Assembly: GCA_948465625.1 (NCBI GenBank)
Contig: CAOJXM010000003.1
Span: 1-14,414, forward strand
DNA length: 14,414 bases
Source of the DNA: an uncultured Clostridium sp.
GTDB lineage: Bacteria; Bacillota; Clostridia; TANB77; CAG-508
Reading direction: 5' to 3'
Under the pieces are notes generated by a model. The model did not search any database, was not told the origin of the DNA, and saw nothing but the letters and a program-made list of their open reading frames with translations. A program made the translations under genes and the position numbers. Of the stretch, positions 1 through 7,667 are shown in pieces; the stretch's first letter is position 1; each line of letters begins with the position of its first letter.

Positions 1-24
1 GAAAAGGTTGGTGAAGTAAAATGA
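1..24 (+). CDS. 3' end of upstream gene, probably the ABC transporter ATPase partner
   Basis: Reading from base 1 gives EKVGEVK and then TGA at 22-24, which overlaps the ATG of the permease at 21-23 as ATGA. The other two forward frames also stop within the first 20 bases, so the assignment rests on the ATGA overlap, which is typical of translationally coupled genes. In NatAB-type exporters the ATPase gene usually lies directly upstream of the permease, so the ATPase is the likely identity. That is inference from context, because only seven residues are visible. Confidence 0.5.
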   Translation, partial: EKVGEVK

Positions 25-1256
25 AAGAATTAATTACAGTAGCAAAATTTACCATGCGAGAAATGGTAAAAAGAAAAGCATTTTTAATATCAAATTTGAT
101 TATTTTGTTAATTATCGTAATTGGGTTTAATGTACCAAATATCATGAATGCACTTAAGGGAGACGATACAGAAAACGAAAAACAAGCGATTGTATGGGTA
201 ATGGATGCACAAAACGTATACCAAGGAACACTAGAAGGCTTAAATCAATTAGAATTAGGAAGTAAATTCGAAGTAAAAAATCAAGAAATATCAATAGAAG
301 AAATTAGTAAAAAGTTAGAAGAAGGCGAGATTACAGAAGCAATTATTGTAAAAAAAGACCAAGACAATGTAACAATAGAATATGTAGTAGAAAGCATTGG
401 AATGGGAAAAAATGAGCAAATGTATGAGCAGGTTTTTTCAAATTTATATAAAAATGTAAAAATGTCTCAATCAGGCTTAACACCAAGCCAAATTGCTAAT
501 ATCAATGAACCAATTGCTTTAAGTGTTACACAAACCAAGGAGAATTCTTCTGGTGCGATGTTATTTATTAATATGATGCTTTGTATTGTATTATTTTATG
601 CCATCTATTTTTGTGCTTACCAAGTATCTAGTTCAATTACAACGGAAAAGACATCAAAAATCATGGAAACATTAGTAACTTCTACCAAACCAAGAACCAT
701 TGTAATAGGAAAAACCTTAGGAATTGGATTAGTGGGAATATGCCAAGTTCTAACCATTGTAATAGTAGCTTTCATCTCTTACAAACTATTTTTACCAGTA
801 GGAATGTTAGATGGAATATTTGATATTAACCAAATAACACCACAATTTGTAATCATTACTTTAATCTATTTCTTACTAGGTTACATATTGTTTGCCTTTA
901 TTTATGCCCTAACAGGCTCAACGGTAAGCAAACCAGAAGATGTACAATCTGCCAATAGCCCAGTCGCATTTTTGGCAATTATCGGATTTTACTTAGCTTA
1001 CTTTTCTATGATGAATCCTGCAAGTAACATTAACAACATTGCTTCTATGGTACCAATTTCATCACCATTTAGTATGCCATTTCGTGTGATTGGAAATAGT
1101 GTAGGAATCGGAGAAATCCTATTATCATTAGGAATATTAGTAGCAACGATTGCTATTGTTGCAAATATAGCAATTAAAATATATTCTTCTGCTATTTTAC
1201 ATTATGGAACAAAACTAAGTATCAAAGATTTATTTAAAATGTATAAAGAAAAATAA
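21..1256 (+). CDS. ABC-2 type (NatB-like) exporter permease
   Basis: This is a 411-aa integral membrane protein with the layout of ABC-2 permeases of the NatB/YhaP type. There is one N-terminal membrane span (about residues 21-37), a long polar, presumably extracytoplasmic segment (about 45-175), and then five spans near 179-200, 229-257, 276-298, 315-333 and 364-388. Residues 209-234 (EKTSKIMETLVTSTKP onward) match the conserved cytoplasmic segment after the second span that contacts the ATPase. Family members export sodium, small peptides or drugs; the substrate here cannot be read from sequence. The start at 21 overlaps the upstream stop as ATGA, so translation is probably coupled to the ATPase gene. 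The gene ends in TAA directly before a strong terminator, so it closes its operon. The family call is solid and the substrate is unknown. Confidence 0.85.
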   Translation: MKELITVAKFTMREMVKRKAFLISNLIILLIIVIGFNVPNIMNALKGDDTENEKQAIVWVMDAQNVYQGTLEGLNQLELGSKFEVKNQEISIEEISKKLEEGEITEAIIVKKDQDNVTIEYVVESIGMGKNEQMYEQVFSNLYKNVKMSQSGLTPSQIANINEPIALSVTQTKENSSGAMLFINMMLCIVLFYAIYFCAYQVSSSITTEKTSKIMETLVTSTKPRTIVIGKTLGIGLVGICQVLTIVIVAFISYKLFLPVGMLDGIFDINQITPQFVIITLIYFLLGYILFAFIYALTGSTVSKPEDVQSANSPVAFLAIIGFYLAYFSMMNPASNINNIASMVPISSPFSMPFRVIGNSVGIGEILLSLGILVATIAIVANIAIKIYSSAILHYGTKLSIKDLFKMYKEK

Positions 1257-1257
1257 G

Positions 1258-1297
1258 AAGTAAAGAACTTGTGTAAAAAGCACAAGTTCTTTTACTT
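1258..1297 (+). terminator. Rho-independent terminator after the ABC permease
   Basis: A perfect 12-bp stem pairs 1262-1273 (AAAGAACTTGTG) with 1281-1292 around a 7-nt loop. With one bulged T the pairing extends to about 16 bp. The descending arm ends in TTTT. It sits two bases after the permease stop codon. Confidence 0.85.
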
Positions 1298-1308
1298 TAA
1301 AATATAAA

Positions 1309-1337
1309 TATTAACTAATTTCATAATAAATGATAAT
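1309..1337 (+). promoter_or_regulatory. Possible weak promoter for the C1q-like gene
   Basis: GATAAT at 1332-1337 resembles a -10 box. The matching -35 (TATTAA at 1309-1314, 17-bp spacer) is poor. If this -10 is used, transcription would begin at or within a base or two of the ATG at 1344, giving a leaderless message. That would fit the absence of a Shine-Dalgarno site in front of that ATG. This is inference. Confidence 0.3.
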
Positions 1338-1343
1338 CTGTAA

Positions 1344-2009
1344 ATGACAAAAGATAGGAAAATAAAGGGGAGAAAAACAAATATTGCAAGAATAACACAA
1401 GCAAAAGAAGAACATAAAAAAGCAGAACAAGACGAGAAAAAAGATTTGGAAGAATTGTATAGCCAAATGAAAATAGCAACTAACGATGATTCACAAGTTA
1501 CAATCAAAATAGAAGACCTAAAAGAATTAATTCAACAACAAGTGGAAGAAAAAATAAATGAATTAAACCAAGCAAATCAAATAGCAGGCATCAAGGAAAA
1601 CTCTATAATAATGACAGCTACAAATCAAGATAGAAGTATCAGTAATTTAAAATTAAACAGTTTTTCAAGACAATTAGAACCCAACTTTGAGGAATACTTT
1701 TTATATGATGAAACTACAGGAAATATGATATGTCAAAAAGAAGGTTGGTATCAAGTAAATTTATCATTACGAATCGTAGGAAGCATGGCATCTGGAAGAT
1801 ATTGTGATACTTATTTACGTCTTCTTATAAATGAAGTTAATATATCAGAGGCGATATGCATTATTAATGGAACAGTTTCAGAAGCAAATGATAGTAATAG
1901 TATTACCGTTTATTTAAAAAAAGGAGATGTGGTTACAATCAATAAACAAGTACAAAGTACAGCATTAAACGAAGGATGTAATGCAAAAGTAAGATTGATA
2001 AAATTATAG
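1344..2009 (+). CDS. Coiled-coil protein with C1q/BclA-like C-terminal domain
   Basis: This 221-aa protein has two parts. Residues 1-80 are highly charged and heptad-like (KEEHKKAEQDEKKDLEEL, later LKELIQQQVEEKINELNQ), predicting a coiled coil. Residues about 100-221 look like a compact beta-sandwich of the C1q/TNF or BclA-C type: FLYDETTGNMICQKEGWYQV followed by alternating hydrophobic strands, a YLKKGDVVTI turn and a closing AKVRLIKL strand. Such domains form trimers, and a coiled coil in front would suit a trimeric stalk. In spore or surface proteins the stalk is usually a collagen-like GXX repeat, which is absent here, as is any signal peptide. The start is uncertain: no good Shine-Dalgarno lies before the ATG at 1344, and the next in-frame ATG is at 1467. 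The fold is my judgement from the strand pattern; the function is unknown, with a structural or spore-surface role as one possibility. Confidence 0.65.
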   Translation: MTKDRKIKGRKTNIARITQAKEEHKKAEQDEKKDLEELYSQMKIATNDDSQVTIKIEDLKELIQQQVEEKINELNQANQIAGIKENSIIMTATNQDRSISNLKLNSFSRQLEPNFEEYFLYDETTGNMICQKEGWYQVNLSLRIVGSMASGRYCDTYLRLLINEVNISEAICIINGTVSEANDSNSITVYLKKGDVVTINKQVQSTALNEGCNAKVRLIKL

Positions 2010-2010
2010 G

Positions 2011-2039
2011 TTGACAAAAAAATAGCAAAAGGATAAAAT
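2011..2039 (+). promoter_or_regulatory. Strong sigma-A-type promoter for the 192-aa gene
   Basis: TTGACA (2011-2016), a 17-bp spacer and TAAAAT (2034-2039) form a near-consensus vegetative promoter. Its -35 box starts only two bases after the stop codon of the preceding gene. Expected transcription start is about 2046, leaving a leader of about 25 nt, too short for a riboswitch. Confidence 0.8.
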
Positions 2040-2070
2040 ATATCATGTAAAAACATAGGAGGGGAAACGA

Positions 2071-2649
2071 ATGAAACTTTGGGATAAAATAAAACAAATG
2101 TTGGGAATCAATCAACCAAAACAATTACAAGCACCACAAGAGGAAAATCAATATGGTACAAATTTTTTTAGAGAAAGTAAGCGAGTAGATACCGCACAAC
2201 TAGACCAAGCAAGAGCAGAACAACAAAGAGAACAACAAAAAGACTTCCAAGCAATGTTTGCAATGAAAAATTTATGTGGAAAAGGTATCAATTTGTTTGG
2301 AAATGATTTTGCCATTACCTTACAATCTACCTTACAAAGATATGGTTACTCAAATGAACTACAATTAGACCAACTAGACTTAGAAATCCTATCAAGAGCC
2401 AATATGAGTTTAAACATGAGAAGTTCAGAAAAAATAACAGACTATATTAACAATAGTCAAGATCCAACAGGAGCAGTAAAAGTTCTAATGGCACAAGCAA
2501 GAGAAAAATCAATCCAAACAGCACAGCAATGGCAATGTACAGAAAAAGAAGCTTATCGCTATGTACCAACCAATATGGTTGCTGAATTTGAACAAACAAT
2601 TGAGGAAGAAAAAAGCAAAGAAGAACAATCACAAGAAAATGGATTATAA
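2071..2649 (+). CDS. Glutamine-rich soluble protein of unknown function
   Basis: I do not recognise this 192-aa protein. It begins with an amphipathic MKLWDKIKQMLGI segment, continues through a glutamine-rich charged stretch (about residues 14-60, including DQARAEQQREQQKDF) that may form a coiled coil, then a more hydrophobic, probably helical core (about 61-160), and ends in an acidic Glu/Gln/Lys tail (about 170-192). There is no signal peptide or membrane segment, so it is probably cytoplasmic. Translation start is well supported by AGGAGGGG 7-10 bases before the ATG. It has its own near-consensus promoter and its own terminator, so it is a single-gene transcription unit that should be well expressed. 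It shares glutamine-rich helical composition with the upstream C1q-like gene, but nothing shows that the two act together. Confidence 0.7.
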   Translation: MKLWDKIKQMLGINQPKQLQAPQEENQYGTNFFRESKRVDTAQLDQARAEQQREQQKDFQAMFAMKNLCGKGINLFGNDFAITLQSTLQRYGYSNELQLDQLDLEILSRANMSLNMRSSEKITDYINNSQDPTGAVKVLMAQAREKSIQTAQQWQCTEKEAYRYVPTNMVAEFEQTIEEEKSKEEQSQENGL

Positions 2650-2652
2650 AAC

Positions 2653-2696
2653 AAGACTACAAGCAAGTATAAAGGTACTTGTTTAGTAGTCTTTTT
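2653..2696 (+). terminator. Rho-independent terminator after the 192-aa gene
   Basis: AAGACTAC (2653-2660) pairs with GTAGTCTT in the descending arm. After a small internal mismatch, CAAGTA pairs with TACTTG around the loop TAAAGG, and a run of T follows at 2692-2696. It starts 4 bases after the stop codon. Confidence 0.8.
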
Positions 2697-2709
2697 ACAA
2701 GCAAAAAAA

Positions 2710-2750
2710 TTGTAAAAACTCTTTCTTTTTACCATAAAATATGGTAAGAT
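2710..2750 (+). promoter_or_regulatory. carAB promoter with overlapping inverted-repeat operator candidate
   Basis: TTACCATA (2729-2736), AAA, TATGGTAA (2740-2747) is a perfect 8-bp inverted repeat with a 3-bp centre. It covers two candidate -10 boxes, TAAAAT (2735-2740) and TAAGAT (2745-2750). TTGTAA (2710-2715) could be the -35 for the first with a 19-bp spacer; no good -35 goes with the second. A protein bound here would block RNA polymerase, so this is a good operator candidate. The leader from about 2757 to the ATG at 2780 is too short for a PyrR attenuator, and I see no PyrR anti-antiterminator. The palindrome is certain; its role is inferred. Confidence 0.55.
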
Positions 2751-2779
2751 AGTAAAAGTAAAAAATAAGGGAGGTTATC

Positions 2780-3865
2780 ATGAAAGGCTATTTAGTGTTA
2801 GAAAATGGTAGCATTTTTGAAGGAGAAAGAATTGGATACAACAAAGACGCTATCTGTGAAGTGGTATTTAACACGTCTATGACAGGGTATCTAGAAGTAT
2901 TTACTGACCCATCTTATGCAGGACAAGGTGTCGTTATGACCTATCCATTAATCGGAAATTATGGATTAACCAAAGAAGACCAAGAATCAAAAAAAGCATG
3001 GCAAGAAGCGGTATTTGTACATGAAATTGCAGAAGTAGAAAGCAATTTTAGAAGTAAAATGCATATTTTAGCATTCTTAGAAGAAAACGAAGTTCCAGGA
3101 TTACAAGGAGTTAATACCAGAAAATTAACCAAATTATTAAGAGAAAATGGAACCATGAAGGGAAAAATAACCAGTGATATATCAGATGTAGAAAGTATAA
3201 TCAAAGAAATCAAAGAATTTCAAATCTCTAACTTAGTCGAAAAAGTTAGTTCCAATCAAAAAACAACTTGTGGAAAAGGCGACATCAAAATAGCATTATT
3301 AGACTTTGGGGCAAAACAAAATATCATTCAATCTTTAGTAAATAGAAATTGTAGTGTAACAGTATTTCCACAGGATACTAGCTACAAAGAACTTCTAGCT
3401 GACGAATTTGATGGAATTGTTCTATCAAATGGACCAGGAAATCCAGAAGATTGCACAGTAGCAATTGAAAACATCAAGCAATTATATCAAAAAGCAACCA
3501 AACCAATACTAGGTATCTGTTTAGGACATCAATTAATGGGATTAGCAACAGGAGCAAGTACCTATAAATTAAAATATGGTCATAGAGGGCCAAACCATCC
3601 AGTACAAGATGTAAAAACCAAAAGAGTTTGTATTACCTCACAAAACCATGGTTATGCCATAAAAGACGATAGCATCAATCCAGAAATTGCAGAAATTTCA
3701 CATATTAATATTAATGATAAAACAGTAGAAGGATTACGATATAAAGGAAAAGACATTATGACCGTACAATATCATCCAGAGGCATGCCCAGGTCCAGAGG
3801 ACAGTAGCTACATATTTGACGATTTTCTAATAAGAGTAATAGAAAAAAGAAAGGATAGAGTGTAA
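2780..3865 (+). CDS. carA: Carbamoyl-phosphate synthase small (glutaminase) subunit
   Basis: CarA hydrolyses glutamine and passes ammonia to CarB for carbamoyl phosphate synthesis, the first step to pyrimidines and to arginine. The 361-aa protein is full length. The N-terminal CPSase domain (about 1-150) includes the FNTSMTGYLEV and DPSYAGQ signatures, and a class I glutamine amidotransferase domain follows (about 170-355). The catalytic triad is visible: Cys247 in GICLGHQ, then His332 and Glu334 in QYHPEACPGP. SNGPGNPED (about 215-223) and the HGYAI strand are also typical. The start is backed by AAGGGAGG seven bases upstream. Its TAA shares an A with the ATG of carB (TAATG at 3863-3867), so the two subunits are translationally coupled. 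Only one carAB pair is visible, so it may serve both pathways. Confidence 0.98.
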   Translation: MKGYLVLENGSIFEGERIGYNKDAICEVVFNTSMTGYLEVFTDPSYAGQGVVMTYPLIGNYGLTKEDQESKKAWQEAVFVHEIAEVESNFRSKMHILAFLEENEVPGLQGVNTRKLTKLLRENGTMKGKITSDISDVESIIKEIKEFQISNLVEKVSSNQKTTCGKGDIKIALLDFGAKQNIIQSLVNRNCSVTVFPQDTSYKELLADEFDGIVLSNGPGNPEDCTVAIENIKQLYQKATKPILGICLGHQLMGLATGASTYKLKYGHRGPNHPVQDVKTKRVCITSQNHGYAIKDDSINPEIAEISHININDKTVEGLRYKGKDIMTVQYHPEACPGPEDSSYIFDDFLIRVIEKRKDRV

Positions 3866-6800
3866 TGCCAAGAAACAAAGATATAAAAAAAGTATTAGTA
3901 ATTGGTTCAGGTCCAATCGTAATAGGACAAGCAGCAGAATTTGACTATGCAGGAACACAAGCTTGTGTGGAACTAAAAAAAGAAGGAATCGAAGTTGTAT
4001 TAGTCAATTCAAATCCTGCAACCATCATGACAGACAAGCACATGGCAGATAAAATATACATTGAGCCATTAACCGTAAAAACCATCCAAAAAATAATCGA
4101 TATCGAGAAACCAGATAGTATTCTTCCAAACTTAGGCGGGCAAACTGGTTTAAACATTGCAATGGAACTATACGAAAATGGATTTTTAGAAAGTAGAAAT
4201 ATTAGATTACTAGGAACATCACCAGAAGGAATTAAAAAAGCAGAAGATAGACAAGCCTTTAAAGATACCATGGAAGAAATAGGGGAGCCATGCATTGCCA
4301 GCAAAGTAGTAAACACTTATGAAGACGCAGAAGCTTTTGCCAAAGAAATTGGTTTACCTGTTATTGTTCGTCCAGCTTATACGTTAGGAGGAACTGGTGG
4401 AGGAATCTGCTACACAATGGAAGAGTTAGAAGAAATTGCAAAAAGTGGATTACACCTATCAAGAGTACACCAAGTATTAATCGAAAAATGTATTTCTGGT
4501 TGGAAAGAAGTAGAATACGAAGTAATGCGAGATGCCAATGGAAGTTGTATTACCATTTGTAACATGGAAAACATTGACCCAGTTGGTGTGCATACAGGAG
4601 ATAGTATTGTAGTTGCACCATCACAAACCCTAGCCGATAAAGAATACCAAATGCTTCGAACATCAGCCATAAAAATCATATCTGCCTTAAAAATTGAGGG
4701 TGGATGTAATGTACAATTTGCTCTAAACCCAAATAGCTTTGAATATGCAGTAATTGAGGTAAACCCAAGAGTAAGTCGTTCCTCAGCCTTAGCCTCTAAA
4801 GCAACTGGTTATCCAATTGCAAAAGTATCAGCTAAAATTGCGATTGGCTATACCTTAGATGAAATCAAAAACGATGTAACAGGTAAAACCTATGCTTGTT
4901 TTGAGCCAGTACTAGACTATGTCATTGTAAAAATACCAAAATGGCCATTTAACAAATTTATTACCGCATCAAGGGAATTAGGAACACAAATGAAAGCAAC
5001 AGGAGAAGTTATGGCAATTGGTCCATCCATTGAGCAAGCCTTAATGAAGGCCATTCGCTCATTAGAGGAAAATATAGAAAACCTAATTTTACCAAAACTA
5101 GCTAACTTCTCAGACGAAAAAATATTGCAAGACCTAAAAAAAGTAGACAACGAAAGAATATGGGTGATTGCAGAGGCCATTAGAAGAGGAATTTCAATTG
5201 AGCAAATCCACGAAATAACCACGATTGATAAATTCTTCATTAACAAAATTCAAAGATTAGTACGTGTAGAAACCAGACTAAAACAAGAAGAATTAAGTGT
5301 TGAGTTATTAACAATTGCAAAAGAAATGGGATATCCAGATACCACAATTGCCCAATTATGTGGAAAAACAGTAGAAGAAATAAAAGCATTAAGAGAAGAG
5401 CATGACATCTTAGCGAATTTTAAAATGGTAGATACTTGTGCAGCAGAATTTAAAGCACAAACGCCATACTATTACTCAAGCTTTGACAAGGACAATGAAG
5501 CAGAAGTAGAAACCAGTAAAAAGAAAATTATGGTATTAGGTTCTGGACCAATTCGAATTGGACAAGGAATTGAATTTGACTATTGTAGTGTTCACTGTGT
5601 ATGGGCGCTAAAAGAAAAAGGGTATGAAACTATCATTGTAAACAATAACCCAGAAACCGTTAGTACTGACTTTGACATAGCAGATAGACTATACTTTGAG
5701 CCATTAACACCAGAAGATGTAGAAAACATTGTAAGAACCGAAAAGCCATATGGTGCCATTGTTCAATTTGGTGGACAAACAGCCATTAAATTAACCAAAG
5801 CACTAACGAAAATGGGAGTTAAAATATTAGGTACAGCCGAAGTGGATATGGACCGTGCAGAAGATAGAGAGTTATTTGATACAGCATTAGAAAATTGCGG
5901 TATTCCAAGACCAAAGGGAGGAACCGTATTTACGGCACAAGAAGCCATAGAAGTGGCAAATCAACTAAAATACCCAGTGTTAGTAAGGCCATCTTATGTA
6001 TTAGGTGGACAAGGAATGGCGATTGCCTATGACGACAAAGAAGTGACTGAATTTATTGAAGAGATTAATAAAATTACACAAGAACATCCAATCTTAGTTG
6101 ACAAATATATGTTAGGAAGAGAAGTAGAAGTAGATGCCATATTTGATGGAGAGGATATCTTAATTCCGGGAATTATGGAGCATTTAGAAAGAGCTGGTAT
6201 TCACTCAGGAGATAGTATATCAGTATATCCAACCCAACACATTAGTAAGGAAAATCAAAAGACCATTATAGACTACACCAAAAGAATTGCAAAAGAGTTA
6301 AAGGTATTAGGAGTATTAAACATCCAATTCATTATCCATAGAGGAAATGTGTATATTATTGAAGTAAATCCACGTTCTAGTAGAACCGTACCATATATTA
6401 GTAAAGTAACGAACTTACCAGTTATTGATATTGCCACTAGAGTTATCTTAGGAGAAAAATTAAAGGATATGGAATATGGAACAGGAATTTACAAAAAGAG
6501 TGAGTATGTAGCAGTAAAAATGCCAATTTTCTCATTTGAAAAGATAAAAAATGCAGACACTTCTTTAGGACCAGAGATGAAGTCAACAGGAGAAGTATTG
6601 GGAGTATCAAAAGTATTTTCAGAAGCGGTATTAAAAGCCTTTATTGCTAGTGGAATCAACATTCCACAAAAGGGAAACGTACTAATAACCGTAAGAGATA
6701 AAGACAAAATCGAAATGTTACCAATTGCGTCTAAGCTAGAAGGTGCTGGATTTACCATTTATGCTACAACAGGAACAGCCAAATTTTTAAACGAAAATGG

Positions 6801-7065
6801 AGTAGAGGCAAAGTCAGTACAAAAAATTTGGGAAGGCGAAGACAGTATTATCAACTTAATCGAATCAGGCAAGCTAAGCTTTATTATTAACACGCCAACA
6901 AGAGGAAAAAATGAATCAAGAGATGGATTTAAAATAAGAAGATTAGCAGTTGAATCTAAAATCCCATGCTTTACAGCATTAGATACCGTAGAAGCCTTAT
7001 ACGAAGCATTAGAAAAGGGAACAACCGAAGAAGACTTAGAACCAATTGATATTGTAGAAATTTAA
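3865..7065 (+). CDS. carB: Carbamoyl-phosphate synthase large subunit
   Basis: CarB makes carbamoyl phosphate from bicarbonate, ammonia from CarA and two ATP. At 1066 aa it is the usual full length. The internal duplication is clear: GSGPIVIGQAAEFDYAGTQA near residue 14 and GSGPIRIGQGIEFDYCSVH near residue 559 head the carboxyphosphate and carbamoyl-phosphate halves. Each half has an ATP-grasp fold (VIVRPAYTLGGTGGG in the first, VLVRPSYVLGGQGMA in the second; VNPRVSRSSALASKATGYP and VNPRSSRTVPYISKVTNLP at the metal sites). The oligomerisation region lies between them, and an MGS-like allosteric domain occupies about 938-1066 (ATTGTAKFL, NTPTRGKNESRDGFKIRRLA), where UMP or ornithine would bind. 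The start overlaps the carA stop by one base, and a Shine-Dalgarno-like AAAGGA lies at the end of carA. No truncation or lost motif is seen. Confidence 0.98.
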   Translation: MPRNKDIKKVLVIGSGPIVIGQAAEFDYAGTQACVELKKEGIEVVLVNSNPATIMTDKHMADKIYIEPLTVKTIQKIIDIEKPDSILPNLGGQTGLNIAMELYENGFLESRNIRLLGTSPEGIKKAEDRQAFKDTMEEIGEPCIASKVVNTYEDAEAFAKEIGLPVIVRPAYTLGGTGGGICYTMEELEEIAKSGLHLSRVHQVLIEKCISGWKEVEYEVMRDANGSCITICNMENIDPVGVHTGDSIVVAPSQTLADKEYQMLRTSAIKIISALKIEGGCNVQFALNPNSFEYAVIEVNPRVSRSSALASKATGYPIAKVSAKIAIGYTLDEIKNDVTGKTYACFEPVLDYVIVKIPKWPFNKFITASRELGTQMKATGEVMAIGPSIEQALMKAIRSLEENIENLILPKLANFSDEKILQDLKKVDNERIWVIAEAIRRGISIEQIHEITTIDKFFINKIQRLVRVETRLKQEELSVELLTIAKEMGYPDTTIAQLCGKTVEEIKALREEHDILANFKMVDTCAAEFKAQTPYYYSSFDKDNEAEVETSKKKIMVLGSGPIRIGQGIEFDYCSVHCVWALKEKGYETIIVNNNPETVSTDFDIADRLYFEPLTPEDVENIVRTEKPYGAIVQFGGQTAIKLTKALTKMGVKILGTAEVDMDRAEDRELFDTALENCGIPRPKGGTVFTAQEAIEVANQLKYPVLVRPSYVLGGQGMAIAYDDKEVTEFIEEINKITQEHPILVDKYMLGREVEVDAIFDGEDILIPGIMEHLERAGIHSGDSISVYPTQHISKENQKTIIDYTKRIAKELKVLGVLNIQFIIHRGNVYIIEVNPRSSRTVPYISKVTNLPVIDIATRVILGEKLKDMEYGTGIYKKSEYVAVKMPIFSFEKIKNADTSLGPEMKSTGEVLGVSKVFSEAVLKAFIASGINIPQKGNVLITVRDKDKIEMLPIASKLEGAGFTIYATTGTAKFLNENGVEAKSVQKIWEGEDSIINLIESGKLSFIINTPTRGKNESRDGFKIRRLAVESKIPCFTALDTVEALYEALEKGTTEEDLEPIDIVEI

Positions 7066-7070
7066 AAACC

Positions 7071-7122
7071 ATTAGAGCCGGATTTTTTTGGGAGCATTTG
7101 CACAAAAAAATTCGGCTTTAAT
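7071..7122 (+). promoter_or_regulatory. 20-bp hairpin between carB and apt
   Basis: 7071-7090 (ATTAGAGCCGGATTTTTTTG) pairs along its whole length with 7103-7122 (CAAAAAAATTCGGCTTTAAT), with only two G-U pairs and a 12-nt loop. No T run follows the descending arm; the T tract is inside the ascending arm, so it is not a standard terminator. It ends 8 bases before the apt ribosome-binding site without covering it. It may set mRNA stability or processing between carB and apt, or be a small mobile palindrome. A poor promoter-like pair (TTGCAC 7098-7103, ATAGAT 7121-7126) is also present. Confidence 0.6.
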
Positions 7123-7144
7123 AGATAAAAAAGGAGGAGAAATT

Positions 7145-7633
7145 ATGGCAGAGTTAAGATATATACAAGATTTTCCACAAGAGGGAGTTAAATTTATAGA
7201 TATTACACCAAAACTTGCCAATAGAGAGGATTTTCAAGAGATTATTACAAAAATGTGTGAGAAGGTGCCAAAAGAAACAGATTACATTATTGCACCAGAA
7301 TCGAGAGGTTTTCTATTTGCAACACCAATTGCAATACAATTAAACAAGGGATTTGTTCCTGTAAGAAAACCAAATAAGTTACCAGAAAACCTTGTAATTC
7401 AAGCAGTATATGAAAAAGAATATGGAAAAGATGTATTATGCTTACCAAAGAACGACAATTATCAAGGAAAAAACTTTTACTTTATTGATGATGTGTTAGC
7501 AACAGGTGGAACACTAGAAGCATGTAGAGAACTAATCCAAAAATGTGGTGGCAATTTTGTTGGTGCAGGTGTGTATATCAATATTGCTAAATTGAATCAC
7601 TACAAAGATGTAAATTATGTAATAGAAGAATAG
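7145..7633 (+). CDS. apt: Adenine phosphoribosyltransferase
   Basis: Apt converts adenine and PRPP to AMP and pyrophosphate in purine salvage in the cytoplasm. The 162-aa protein is slightly shorter than many bacterial Apt proteins (about 170 aa). Type I phosphoribosyltransferase features are present: DFPQEGVKFIDITP near the N-terminus, the APESRGFLFATPIA segment, the flexible-loop region RKPNKLP, and the PRPP-binding motif FIDDVLATGGT (residues 113-123). The start chosen is the ATG at 7145, nine bases after a strong AAGGAGGAG. The reading frame extends upstream to a TTG at 7088, but that runs through the hairpin loop, has no ribosome-binding site and adds residues foreign to the family. The gene lies 79 bases after carB on the same strand and is probably co-transcribed, with the intervening hairpin possibly tuning its level. 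Confidence 0.95.
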   Translation: MAELRYIQDFPQEGVKFIDITPKLANREDFQEIITKMCEKVPKETDYIIAPESRGFLFATPIAIQLNKGFVPVRKPNKLPENLVIQAVYEKEYGKDVLCLPKNDNYQGKNFYFIDDVLATGGTLEACRELIQKCGGNFVGAGVYINIAKLNHYKDVNYVIEE

Positions 7634-7637
7634 GAAA

Positions 7638-7667
7638 TAAGAGAGAAGCACTAGCACTTCTCTCTTA
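7638..7667. terminator. Hairpin between convergent apt and HipA-like kinase genes
   Basis: TAAGAGAGAAG (7638-7648) pairs perfectly with CTTCTCTCTTA (7657-7667) around an 8-nt loop. It overlaps the last codons of the minus-strand kinase gene and starts five bases after the apt stop. T tracts are weak on both sides, so it may be a poor bidirectional terminator or a 3'-end stabiliser. Confidence 0.55.

Noticed and set aside
1364..1385. AAAGGGGAG followed by an in-frame ATT as alternative start of the C1q-like gene
   Set aside because: ATT starts are very rare and the purine run encodes Lys-Gly-Arg anyway; the ATG at 1344 is kept with the start marked uncertain.
1292..1507. 71-aa minus-strand frame opposite the C1q-like gene
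   Set aside because: A hydrophobic-looking shadow of an A-rich coding strand, with its end in the terminator and no start signals.
2751..2779. Riboswitch or PyrR attenuator in the carA leader
   Set aside because: Too short for either, and no terminator/antiterminator pair is visible.
7088..7144. N-terminal extension of apt from a TTG at 7088
   Set aside because: It runs through the hairpin, lacks a ribosome-binding site and adds residues not typical of Apt, while the ATG at 7145 has a strong site.
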